Shown one piece after another: positions 1 to 10,925 of a stretch of DNA of 64,000 nt. This stretch comes from Prostheceraeus crozeri (taxonomy: Eukaryota; Platyhelminthes; Polycladida; Euryleptidae): positions 806,001 through 870,000 of the forward strand of contig CAJQUW010001446.1 of the NCBI GenBank assembly GCA_907163375.1, written 5' to 3'. Below the pieces are notes generated by a model, which saw only the letters and a program-made list of their open reading frames with translations, did not search any database and was not told where the DNA came from. Made by a program: the position numbers and the translations under genes. Each line of letters begins with the position of its first letter. Within the stretch, counting starts at the first letter, position 1.

Positions 1-696
1 TAGATTTAAAGTTCCGTTATTACTGTCGAATGGCTGTAGACGAGTGGCCGATCAAATAGTAATAAGACGTCGCTTATCAAGTTATGCTGGACTCGGAGTA
101 CACTGTTTATTGTTTCTGACAGACCCCATTGTTGAAAATGCACTGGAAAATGGCTGGATTGGAAACTATTGCTTGGACGAGGCGTGCACTGCTCTGCTCA
201 AATTCGGGTTGTGGATAGCACACTCTGTCCACCACCTCACTCATGGTCCGCACAGTAGACGTTTGATGCTCGTGGTTGGACCATGTTTTTGTAAATGCTA
301 CACACAGAATGCATTATTGGTCTTGCAATTCAGTTGTGCAAGTACATGTAGATTGAAGGAATGCTGTTTATTCATCCTTCATCATCGTGAAATGATGTAT
401 TCTAGATACCTTGTCTTTAACGAGAACAGATTAAGTCATCAAGCTATCTCGATTTAAACTTTTGCAGTGAATTATTGTCAACACGAGAATAAAGCACGAC
501 TCTAATTGTCAAACACGAACACAAATAACAAGGCTCAACACGAAACGAAACCCGATCGAGTTCGTGTCGTGAACGCACACCTCTACTACGCATCTTCAGA
601 TTTAATAAGCTATCATTAAGAATACTTTTACCCTGAAAAATTAATATATCATGAGAAATCTGCCATTTATTTGGTTTCACTTTTTCTCTTTTCCAG
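1..696. other. Upstream intron/unassigned sequence before opsin exon
   Basis: AT-rich sequence ending in a pyrimidine-rich tract and an AG splice acceptor at 695-696. An open frame at 44-457 resembles nothing I recognise and lacks clear splice sites, so I do not call it a gene. The most likely role is intron of the opsin gene. Confidence 0.5.
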
Positions 697-1053
697 AGAG
701 TAGCTGTCAGCACAGCCATTTACTTGATTGCATGGTCACCATACGCAATTATGTCGTTGATAGAAACTTCGGGCTTTAATATTCAAACATCCTTCACACC
801 AATACCTACGATGTTGGCGAAATCTCAAAGTGCATTCAATCCCCTCTTTTATGCCCTTTTGCAACCAAAGTTTCGCGATGAAGTGTTCAGTTTTCTCTTT
901 AATCGAGGTGAGACATCAAGCCATCAGAACTTGGATCCTTCATTGGTTTCAGGTGTTCATGAACCAGTGCCAATGTTTCCGCAACGCGATGCTATTAATC
1001 AGATACAGTTTGTCATGGATACATTATCACCCACCTCCGAAGAAAGAAAGTAA
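697..1053 (+). CDS. Opsin (rhodopsin-family GPCR), last coding exon: TM6, TM7 and C-terminal tail
   Basis: Light-sensing G protein-coupled receptor in a photoreceptor membrane. The exon follows a pyrimidine tract and AG at 695-696 and reads in phase to a TAA at 1051-1053. Its first 22 residues form TM6 with the opsin-type AWSPYA segment (the CWxP position). A short loop follows, then TM7 with LAKSQSAFNPLFY. The lysine there is the retinal Schiff-base lysine and NPLFY is the NPxxY motif. Helix 8 begins with QPKFR, which resembles the HPKFR of r-opsins and not the NKQ of vertebrate visual opsins. The last roughly 45 residues are a hydrophilic tail. TM1-TM5 must lie upstream of the window. The Lys in the right heptad, AWxPYA and NPxxY together make an opsin near certain; the opsin class is not settled by this exon. 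Confidence 0.88.
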   Translation, partial: RVAVSTAIYLIAWSPYAIMSLIETSGFNIQTSFTPIPTMLAKSQSAFNPLFYALLQPKFRDEVFSFLFNRGETSSHQNLDPSLVSGVHEPVPMFPQRDAINQIQFVMDTLSPTSEERK

Positions 1054-2982
1054 TCTGTATGCTGTTGAGGATGTTCCAGAGCAGCTTCTGCATGTGTTAC
1101 TTCAAATGTAAATTCTCGAGAAGAAACGGAACAGAATTCGGGTGCGGCGATTTTGGGTTTTCAATTTTGTCTGGATTGATCTTTAATATCGATCGATGAA
1201 ATTTTAAAATTTTCTGAATTTGATAAATTGCATGCGATAGCCTGCCTCATCATTCAAATTTTATTGGAATGATTACTTTTATTAGTGTAGCAATCTGGAA
1301 GTTCAATGCTGAGATTTTCGTCAACATAATATGCTACATGTCTTCACGCAGACAAAAATTATATTTTATTGCTGAATTACAGCTATTGTTACTGAATTAT
1401 TGCTAGAAAATGGCTTCAGTCATCAAATCTCTATATTTTTAATAATTTTGAAATGTTTATTGATCTTACTGCAATTGTTTCCACAAACACGTGTAAGAGC
1501 AGGCCTATTGACCCCTAACGTAATCGTACGTAGGGATTTCATTCACTATTGATTTATCAAATGTCAAGGTAAAAATTTATGCCGGAATTCTTATGAGTTG
1601 AAAAAAGGATAATGGCAGCAAATTGCTTTTTGAACCAACAGAATTATACTTTAAATACAGCTAACACTTGTCTACAAGACACCCTCAATTAATTAGCAAC
1701 CGCACCCAGGTACCGGCCTCAAAAGCTCAGACCGATAATATTGTGAATCAAGTGAAAAGGACTTGATGAAACTGTCCAAACTGTCTTTCAATATTGTAAC
1801 TTCTTGCTTAAACTACAGAAATGGGGAATCAAAATTCAAAAAGTCCCTATCAGAGGATAAACTCATATTTTTGCACATGCGTAATGAATGATCCTACGAA
1901 CAGCATATCTGACATCTGTCGAAACTGTTCTCAGCCCTTCTACAAAGCATTGAAAGATATGTTGGCAGATATCATCACACATCAGTTCCAGGAATAGTAT
2001 TATGAATGACAAATTGCCATTATAGGGAGGCATCATATCTAAATTTTGAATCTCTGTAATCAGTGTTTCACGATCCTCATCATGGAGCATCGCATTAATT
2101 TCTAGCCGTGTACTTTTTTCAATGAAGTGTTTTGCAAAAAAAGGATGGTAAATACTGTTTTCATTTCATATCTTCCTATTCATTAAATGTTAGGGGAACA
2201 AATCTGTAATGTTCAAATAAAGTTGTAGTTTACTGAATGATTGATGTTTTTCAAATGACAACTAGATTGAATTTTGAAAAAGAGAACGTAAAGGGCCCGC
2301 GCACATTTTGATATTGCTCAAAAAATATAATAAAACTCTAATTTTTGATGTCACATCCAAATTTCATCAAACTTGGCCCATTGGAGCTTCCAAAGTCCGA
2401 CATTTTATCCGATATTGAAATAGTGATTTTTGGAAATCTAACATTTTCGTCAATTTCTTACAGTCAATCCATATTACTTATATATCATTGACAACGTGTA
2501 TAATGAAGTCAAAGTTAACATAATTCATCTACAAATGCATCCATGTAATCTGTACATGAATAATAGCACTTACTTTTAAATGCTTCTTATAACAGCTTTA
2601 CAAGTAATGCTTTCAGTCTTATGCTGCAAGTAGTGAGTAGATCAACTAGACCTGGTTGTGTCATCTGAGGACAAACCTGTAGATACGAATAGCTGGGCTG
2701 TCCGGATTGTAAATACCACCTCTCGCAGTCATGTAATCGGGCAAATCCATTTTATATTACATTTGTCAAAAACGTATCTTTCGTCTGTAAAATCCTTCGT
2801 TCTGAGCCGATTTTCATGATTTTTTAATCTTGATCCTTAGGATTTCCTCTTTTCGGTCGTGATAAATTCAAATCAATCCAAAAAAGTTTTTCCATGAAAA
2901 TGTTAACTCAAGACAGAAAAAATACCAAAAAGGCCTGTCCCAAGCATAAGTACTCTATCTTCGGGAAGAAATTTCGTTGTGA
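1054..2982. other. Opsin 3' UTR and intergenic AT-rich sequence
   Basis: No convincing gene. The first few hundred bases are probably opsin 3' UTR. Short open frames here have no recognisable content and no splice context. Confidence 0.5.
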
Positions 2983-3526
2983 TACACTGTAAACTGTAAA
3001 CAGCCACTTATCGGACAATTTGTGAGCCACATAAATATTTTGGCACTTGCTGCGTATTATCAGACAAGTTTCCTGCTTGTCAGACAATTTTTGTCTCATC
3101 GCACGAACTAATTTACATTATTGCGTTTACTGCCTATCATACTACTTATGACTAATATATACACTTTTATTGAAATTGGATGGCATCCTTGATAATTTTC
3201 AATTATAGAATATACAATGTTGTAAATAAGTAGGGTTCTTTGTATACTCCTTGAGGCATGGCAATAACAGGTCTGGATATTTGACGTATTGATGCCATCT
3301 TTTAATTCTGTTTTTACAATATTTTTTACAGCTTTTAAGGGTGTATATGGGTGAATTCAGCCACAACTCCTAATTTTTGGGTCAAAATTGTCTTTCAGAT
3401 TTTGTAACTCAATTTTTACAAATAAAACGCATATCTGAATCGAAATTTGCTGTAGATTGCAGAAAAAGCAATGAAAACCACACCACTTTACGAGTTTTGA
3501 TTATAGACGTGATTTTTAAGAAATAA

Positions 3527-3690
3527 GGCGTCGGTTAAGGGACATTAGGCGTCGGTTAAGGGACATCAGGCGTCGGTTAATGGACATCAGGCGTCGGTTA
3601 ATGGACATCAGGCGTCGGTTAATGGACATTAGGCGTCGGTTAAGGGACAACATGATTCGATTAAGCGACATCAAGCGCTATTTAAGGAAC
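3527..3690 (+). repeat. 21-bp minisatellite, unit GGCGTCGGTTAAGGGACATTA
   Basis: Six near-perfect head-to-tail copies from 3527, alternating TTAAGG and TTAATGG variants, followed by two decayed copies to about 3690. Isolated copies of the same 17-base core occur near the other end of the host transposon, so this is part of the element and may bind its transposase. Confidence 0.9.
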
Positions 3691-3806
3691 TACAGACTGT
3701 GCCAGCTGGGGGAATTAAAAGGCAATTGAAATACTCAAAGTTTTCATGAAAGTATTTCTTCAGAAATATGCAACCAATCACAAAAGTCTGCCTCTAGTCA
3801 GTGTCA

Positions 3807-5202
3807 CTACAGATATTGCCAATGTTTTGAATTAAAGCATTTGCATCCAATAGGTCTACTGCAGTTGCAAGCCAAATCCCGGAAAATGATTTTTTCCGTC
3901 TGAAAAACCACGTGATGGCATTTGGCGATACCAATCATAGGCCGTAGTCGGATATTATTGAGCATATTCTTCATTACATCGATTTCTCTACTGCTCACCT
4001 GAAAAGAAACATTCAAAGTTATAAATAAAAGGAAAATATGGAATAAAACAATGTAAGCTTATTTTGTTTTTTATTCCTTTAGATTACTCGAAAATCAGTT
4101 GATCAAAGTTAACTTATTCACAACAAAATGAAATAGTAGAAAAACCTACCACTTTTGCATCTATCTTAGTTTCAGATAGAAGAGGAATGATGTCTCTTGC
4201 AGACTGGATAGAATGTCTTTCATGGGACACATGGTTATCGGCCATCCGCTTTACTATAGCACCAACCCCATCCGGTGCGCCTTTCCCGTGACCCGTTTCC
4301 GTGTATATCCATTCATACTCCTCCATACCATGAGCGATACACACTTTCATCATCAAATATAACATCGAGCGATTTCTATATTGACTCAGAGGGGAGTCCG
4401 ACACAATCGTTATCTGAAACAAAAATGAGCTCAACTAAAAGTGCACGTATGTTTAATACTCACTTTATAAGTTATCTATAATTTGTTGCATAAGAAAACG
4501 AAGCATGATTGAATGGAAACATGTTGTTGATAGGCAAGGCAACAAATATCTTCAACCAAATTCTTTGCGAATAGGAAATCATATCTATAACAAAATTATT
4601 AAAATTAAAAAAAAAATAAAATCTAAAATATATTAAATCAATTTATAAGGTGATACGAATTTAAGTACTTTTTCTCGGATACAAACTTTTCATAGTGTAT
4701 TTAGTATCATATAGCCTAGATATTTGATTTCCGTACCTTTTTCATCATCGAATGATTGTCGAGGAGGAATTCATTGACGTGAGCTGCAGTTTTGCGATTA
4801 TCATCGGATAAGGTCACGAAGCATTGTGGAGGCTTGTTTTTAGTGTAGCAAACACCTTGATGGATAGTTATCTGATGGTGATTTCCGAAGTGGGCGGCTT
4901 GTACTTCCATACTATTTTTCGTTGTGTAATTCTCGGAAAAATCAATATGAATTATCATCTCATCTTCGGATAAATTAGACTTCACAAATCGAATTTGCCG
5001 GAACTGATTAACGACTCTGAAGAGATGAATCGCATATTTAGCCAAATTTTCCTCAAATTGTCGTACGAGTCTCGATCTCAAGTTTTCTCTTATGACTACG
5101 CTTCACTGCCTCTGATCTGCGGGCTCTGTATTCCGGATCATTTCTTTTTCTTTCCCGATATCTATGATCCCTAGCGCGTTTCAATTCGATATTTTGCGGC
5201 AT
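3807..5202 (-). pseudogene. DDE-type transposase of the 3339-7800 element (spliced, one frameshift)
   Basis: Transposase of a family common as uncharacterised predicted proteins in cnidarian, aphid and other invertebrate genomes. Transcription order: start at 5202 with a basic N-terminus (MPQNIELKRARDHRYRERK); a segment to 4737 with IHIDFSENYTTKNSMEVQAAHFG; exon 4413-4150 with VSDSPLSQYRNRS and TETGHGKGAPDGVGAIVKR; last exon 3998-3807 with a Cys-rich tail. The Asp in IDFSENY, the Asp in SDSP and the Glu in ETGHGKG are plausible catalytic residues. The three introns or joins 4737/4413 and 4150/3998 have GT/AG sites and stay in phase 0. Between the basic N-terminus and the next segment (about 5060-5100) the frame shifts with no room for an intron, and the usual middle region is missing. 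I infer an internal deletion and an inactive gene. Confidence 0.7.
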
Positions 5203-6987
5203 CTGTAAGAAAAGGAAGTCTAGTAAATGTTCAGTTACTACTACTTTCATAGAAAGGTTGTAAATATACTCATCGCTTACGGTATGTAGGTACTTATTAA
5301 TTAGACATTTTAATTTACGTATCATTAGTAGACATGATGATTCATTATGACACGAACTAGAAACTTGCGACATTACGACATTATGTAGACAAGCCTATCA
5401 ATAATAAGACATCAAAGAGATAAAAAGTAGTCTTCGCAATGAATACCTGAGATACATCAACGTTATGTTCTAATATTTACATAAATTTTACTTGACTTAA
5501 CTTCCAAAATATATCCAATTATCAGTTAATAACAAAGATACTTACAGCTGAGTTTTAGGCTATGTCTTATGTCATGCGTTTTATGTGATAGATATACATG
5601 TAGTACGAATGTTGGAATTATTGGCACAGAATGTCCTTGGCGCGAGACGTCAAAGATGTCAATGATTCCAATATGTGGCATAACCTCCTTCTATGGCTGT
5701 AGACTTTCTATGATTAACCTCTGTTAGGGTTAAATTCAAATTCTTGGATTATGCATAGATAATTTGAAGCTGATAATGACCTACTAAGTGATAAAAGGAG
5801 GTTAGGCCTATGTATCGTTAATTCAGGCAGTATCTTTATAGGCTACTTAGAAAATCGCGCACTGAAATTTTACTCATTTCCAACGTATAAGAATAGAGAC
5901 GTAAGCCTACTTTACGACGATTTGACGATGCTTTAAGTTACACAATGGATTATTTATCAACTTAAGCAATTTCAATGAAAAATGACTTAAATCTTACTTA
6001 AATTCAGTCTTAAAATTCTAATAGGTGAACTATCAACCTATTTAAAGCCTTAATAGCAAAGAAATTTAAACATCAATTCATCTAGTTGATAATCATTCCT
6101 TATTAAAACAAGTCAGCTAACTTAAAGAAGGTGTGGAAAAGTTCCTACCCCAAGAACCGGGTTAAGGAATTACATCGAAAAGAAAGAGACAACAGACAAT
6201 GGTCTCAAAAGTACCTTTTGATGATGCAAGACTATATGTTTCTTTGTCTATGAATAGCTTCAACTTTGGTAAGAAAAAGAAGGATCGATTTTATTCATCT
6301 ACTTTATGAAATTTGCAACACCGAAAGGAGGATCATCATATTCCATAAGGTTAATTGGTTAAGAATCTTTGTTTCACTATAAAGATGAGCCTTAAACTCT
6401 TAGGAATAATACTGAGTTTGCATCATCAAAGGAATATCAAAGCAAAATGAAAAGTGATGATAGTCATTTACTTACCCCTGCTTGTGAGCTTCACTATGCA
6501 ATCGAGAGCAGACCGTCAATTTGTGACGCTTGAATCTTAAGATATCTTTATATTGATGTTTTCCCCAAACTCGACAGTGACTCATGATTATGTCCTAACG
6601 AGCTGAGAAAATGTGCGCGCGCACATCAATATCATCACCATGTCAAAGATATTTTGTGACTGTTACAGATAGTGGGCGTCGGAAGCGGAAAAAAAGAAGC
6701 ACTGATTAACTCTCTATGCAACACTGATTGACTCTGATAAGTTGAGCTACAATTCGACGAACCAACTTGTCGGAAATCTGAATGTTACGTCATCACGTCT
6801 TACGTTTATGGAGACTCATGAATTCCTAGATAGTATGCCCCATGTCTACGAGTCCATGACCGACTTGACTTGCTCTGTATTTTCAAAACATTCTGACAGA
6901 AAACTTCAAATGATTCAGTTAACGAATCTAGAAGATTAGTTAACATAAGATTCAATTAACGAATCTAGAGATTTCTATCGTATAACA

Positions 6988-7412
6988 TGTCCCTTAACCG
7001 ACGCCATTTATCCCTTAACCGACGGCGTCGGTTAATGGACGTTTTGTGAATGTTTTGCGATATTGTTGACTGCAAGAGGTGTTTAATTGCTATTCTTTTT
7101 GTCTCATTTCGAACACATATTTTATCTCGATCACATAATAAGTGTATATCAATTACAAACTTAGCAGTTAACTCTAAAAATGATTTAACATCGGCGTCGG
7201 TTAAGGGACATTTTGTGGTCAAAATCAGAACGACAAATGACAAAATCTTCAAAATGGGGAAATTTCCTTTATAGTTTCGGCATTCATATTTTATTATGTT
7301 TTCATAACTTATATAGACTACTGTATCATTCCAAAATACTTCAAAATATCATTTTTCTTTCATTGTTTAATAGCGTCGGTTAAGGGACAAAAAAGGCGTC
7401 GGTTAAGGGACA
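6988..7412. repeat. Dispersed copies of the GCGTCGGTTAAGGGACA motif at the other end of the transposon
   Basis: At least six copies: two inverted from 6988, one forward from about 7024, one at 7192, and two at 7372-7412. They match the core of the 3527-3690 minisatellite, making the two subterminal regions of the element share one motif. Confidence 0.85.
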
Positions 7413-8898
7413 TATATTTTCGAGGACATGTATTTTGTGGTGGCATGCACTAAGTATACAACTGCAATTAACGGAATTTATATTTTCAGAAATATATATT
7501 TCTACTGAGTAATATATTAGTAAATTATCAAGCAGCAAATTTCAACTATTAACCCGTAGAAATTGTCGAAAGATACCCTTGTCGCATTTAAGACACCTGT
7601 TTTTGGCATGTTCTTGGATTTTGATCATGTATTACTGCTCAAAGAAGTGATAACTGAGAAAAAAGAATATTTGTACCTAAGCAATTTGAACTGATATTAA
7701 TCAGTGAAAAAATTTTGCAGTCATAATAGCATTATTTTATATTTGAGCAGCAGAAGACATCAAATCGGGAGTTCTAGCTGAATTCACCCATATACTTCCC
7801 TAAAGTTGACATTGACATAGCGGACTTGTAAAGTATCAGAATTGTTCATAATGCGAGTGTGAATGAGTGGAGCAGAGTTAGAACCTATGTGATTAGGAGT
7901 GACTAATTGACATTAGCTGATGTTGAATAGTTTGATCATATTTAAATATTTTGAGTTTGAGAGACAATATTTCTAGAAAAGTAGACAGAATTGTCTGATA
8001 TTTTGGCGAATAATTGTCTCAAATTGTCTCTCTTGTCTGCTCTAAACAGCCACTTTTGGCTGTTGATTGTCAGATGTTGTCTGTTGCAATTGTCTGATCA
8101 TTTTGGCTGTTATTTTGTCTGATGTTTGGCTGTATACAGTTTACAGTGTATACATAAATAATACAAATAAGGTTATGCATCATGTGAAAGCGCATGAACC
8201 CTACTTTCAAATAGACTATAATTAAAGATTGCATTTACATTTATTTTGGATTTTTCTTCAATTAGCCATTGTGCCACAAAAATTGTTTTATGACCGACAG
8301 CATTTTTTTGTCTTCTGACCAATGCACATTTCTCAACAAAAAAAATCATGTTTTTACTTTCTCTATATGACGAAATACATCATTTGTGAGTCTAGTTATT
8401 GCATCAAAAGGAAAAAAATCAACTGTGGATCATCACAATTGAGCAATTGTGAATTTTAAAAAAGTCCTGAATTCTTTCGATTTTTTCGATTTTTCTCAAA
8501 ACTTCAATTTATTGCTGAAACCACATTTTTTTAATCGAATTTCATGAAAACTCACGGAATTATCGAGAACAAGCATCCGACATTTTATTTCATTAGACAA
8601 TATCATTTTCAAAATCTCGTAAAACGGCCAAAATGTCCATCTGACCGAGACCACAGAATTATCGGTCAGAAGACACCCTAGCCTAATGTATAGTACAAGT
8701 GCTCATTTGGTGTGGTCGCCACTATGATTTTTGAGTTCAGCATGAAAAATTGATTATACAGTGGACTCTCGATACAAGAATCACATCGGGAAATTATATT
8801 TTGATTCTTTTAACGAGATTATTCTTATAACGAGAGCTTTTATCATGATGATGAGCAATCATGCCTTTTATTTGTAATTAAAATTATATGTATATATA

Positions 8899-10264
8899 CA
8901 GAGTGTTAAAAAAGTTAAGCAAAATTTAGTTGTTAAAAGTTTTATTCAATTCATAGATCATAATGAGAATTGAGAACGTAGAAGACGATCAAAGAAGATG
9001 TTCAAAGTGTCCTCCGTCATTTAGAACACACTTCGCCATTCTGTCTCGCACAGACCTGCACACTTTTCTGCAAAGAGTCACATCAATGGTCTGCAACTGT
9101 TCAGAAATAAGCAACCGCAGCTGGTCGAGAGAAGTTGGGTTGTGGGAGTAGACTATCTTTTAAAACACCCAGCAAGAAAAAATCTGCTGGTGTCAAATCG
9201 GGCGACCTGGCTGGCCACTCGATTGGTCCCCTCCTACCAATCCACCTTCCGGGAAATTTTTCATCAAGGAAAGCTCGCACAGTGCTTGCGAAATGCGGGG
9301 GATCAAAAAAATGTTTAAGCATGTAAAGGTAAGGCTGTCCGGTAACACTGCCATCAAAGAAATAGGGACCGATTATTCCAACAGAAGAAATACCACACCA
9401 TACAGTCACTCCAGGCATATTGACGTCTTTTTCGATAATGTGATGCAGGTTGGTGTCATTCCAATAAATGCAGTTGTGCCGATTCAAATGACCATTTAAT
9501 TTAAAGGTGGCCTCGTCTGACCAGATGATGTTATCAATACTTGCAGGATTTGCTCTGAACATTTCAAAATTCTCGCAACTTTGCATTCGCCTGTCTGGAT
9601 CATCCTCATTGATGGCGTGAAATAATCGAGAGATGTACGGCTCATATCCTAATTCTTTCAAGGTATTGAACACAGTCACGTGAGATACATTGTATTCTGA
9701 AGTATTGGATATTTGACGTGCAATACGACGTGCTGACGTTGGAGTATTCGGTTCAATTTCTTGCAACACAACTCTTTGAAACTCTGAGATTTGCATACAG
9801 ATGGCCGACCAGAACGACCCTCATCAGCAACAGACCCGCTTTCTTCAAACTTGTGAATGACTCTCATTATTGTTGAAACATGGGGAGGGCTCTCACCAGC
9901 CTGTCTTGCAACTTCAGATGCATTACATCCAGATGAATAATAATTTTCACCAGATTTATTCTCTCTTTGATTGTGAAACGTCGAGCCATTAACGTAGAGC
10001 TATAGTTAATACGCAAAGCTGATTGACTGAACACGAGGAGTGACATTAGTAGATGAGTACAATTCAATGCTGGACAATCAATTTTGAAACTATGGCAGCG
10101 ACTCGTGAAGTGGACGATTCTAAACATAAATGTGCTGCAAGTCTGGTAGTTTTGCAATATTTCTATGGTAGCTAACTTTCTATGGTATCAGTTCCATCAG
10201 TCGTTCTCGATTCAGTTGTTTGCTAACTATGATGAAAATTTTGCGTTACTTTTTTAACACCCGG
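8899..10264 (-). mobile_element. mariner/Tc1-superfamily element, inactive
   Basis: TIRs of about 29 bp: left from 8899 and right ending 10264 share GTGTTAAAAAAGT and GCAAAATTT. A TA dinucleotide flanks both (8897-8898 and 10265-10266), the mariner target duplication. Length of 1366 bp is normal for the group. It holds a broken transposase on the minus strand. Confidence 0.9.
9101..9989 (-). pseudogene. mariner-type transposase pseudogene
   Basis: Cut-and-paste transposase. The N-terminus starts MARRFTIKERINLVKI at 9989 and has the helix-turn-helix with ESGSVADEGRSGRP. The catalytic part reads IIWSDEATFKLNGHLNRHNCIYW, then MPGVTVWCGISSVGIIGPYFF, then RWIGRRG and WPARSPDLTPADFFLLG. The first Asp is present in WSDEA and the last acidic position is PADFF. 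The frame changes twice: near 9870-9900 in the N-terminal helix and near 9780. The segment that normally holds the second catalytic Asp (the FQQDGAPPH block) is shortened to FFDPPHF, so about 25 residues are lost. The gene cannot give an active protein. Confidence 0.88.
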
Positions 10265-10763
10265 TATATATATATCCTTATTAGTAATCAGCAGTGGCGT
10301 CTTCTCCGTACCTGCGAGGCCTTCGGCGCATCCTCAAAAAATAATTTTCCAACAATTATAAAAGTGAAAAGTGTCATCATTCATTTAAATTCGATAGCTT
10401 CTCGCGACAGCTGTGCACAGCTTTTCGTCTCAAAGTCACTGACGCTCAACCTCATTGAACAGTTTTGCAGCACGTGCTCGAATTACAACTGTTTTCTTCG
10501 AACAATTAAACACACAAGCTGGTCGTGTGTTCAGACGAGCATTGATGTTCAGACAGAGTGAAAGAGAGTTGTGTGCGTGTGAGGCAGTAAGCGCACGCGC
10601 CCGCGCCGATATTGTCTTTTCCGATTGACATGATGCTTTGCCTTCTCCAATTTTTGCAATGAAATTTTTCGCGATTCTTGATCGAGGCGCAGTATCTAAA
10701 TATAGTAAGGGAAGCGCAACCCAATTGTTCCTGGATTCGCTTTATGTCAGAGAGGCCACTACG
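10265..10763. other. Spacer between mariner and P elements
   Basis: No gene recognised. A CAGTGGCGTC string near 10293 recalls a hAT end but no partner was found. It may be leftover sequence of the pogo-like element. Confidence 0.4.
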
Positions 10764-10925
10764 CATAGAGGTATAATATCTTCCCTGTTATATCTAGAGC
10801 GCTGACTGTGCATGACTCGCAGGGCGAGAAGCTGTAACATTCATGGCGATGGGAATTCCCCAAACTTGTGCGGCAGAAAGATTGAGGGTCAACTTATCTG
10901 CATCGTTTAAACGCGAGTGTTAGCC

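Larger units (their letters stand above)
3339..7800 (-). mobile_element. DNA transposon with 24-bp TIRs, TAA target duplication and an internally deleted DDE-type transposase gene
   Basis: Left end 3339-3361 and right end 7777-7800 are inverted repeats sharing GTATATGGGTGAATTCAGC and starting GGG. TAA flanks both sides (3336-3338 and 7801-7803), a 3-bp target duplication. It carries a spliced transposase gene on the minus strand (3807-5202) and a GCGTCGGTTAAGGGACA repeat near both ends (3527-3690 and 6988-7412). GGG ends plus a TWA target resemble PIF/Harbinger, but the protein does not look like a Harbinger transposase, so I leave the superfamily open. It is inserted inside the element at 2983-8150. 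Confidence 0.75.
2983..8150. mobile_element. Non-autonomous TIR DNA transposon with TTGTCTGA-type subterminal repeats, split by a later insertion
   Basis: The first 24 bases (2983-3006) and last 24 bases (8127-8150) are inverted copies with one mismatch, starting TACACTGTAAACTGTA. If the element proper starts CACTG, a TA is duplicated on both sides, as in CACTA-like or other TA-target elements. Just inside both ends are many short copies of TTGTCTGA/CAGACAA in both orientations (about 3010-3100 and 7985-8125), an arrangement known as transposase-binding subterminal repeats in EnSpm/CACTA and hAT families. No coding remnant belongs clearly to this element; the coding material sits in the element inserted at 3339-7800. 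Superfamily is unresolved. Confidence 0.65.

Noticed and set aside
44..457. 137-codon plus-strand open frame before the opsin exon
   Set aside because: No recognisable domain, no splice site, composition like intron. Not like any opsin TM segment.
8314..8671. GTCTTCTGACC / GGTCAGAAGAC inverted pair as a MITE
   Set aside because: Only 11 bases match, with no flanking duplication. Too weak to call.
10290..10340. CAGTGGCGTC as a hAT left end
   Set aside because: No inverted partner or 8-bp duplication was found.
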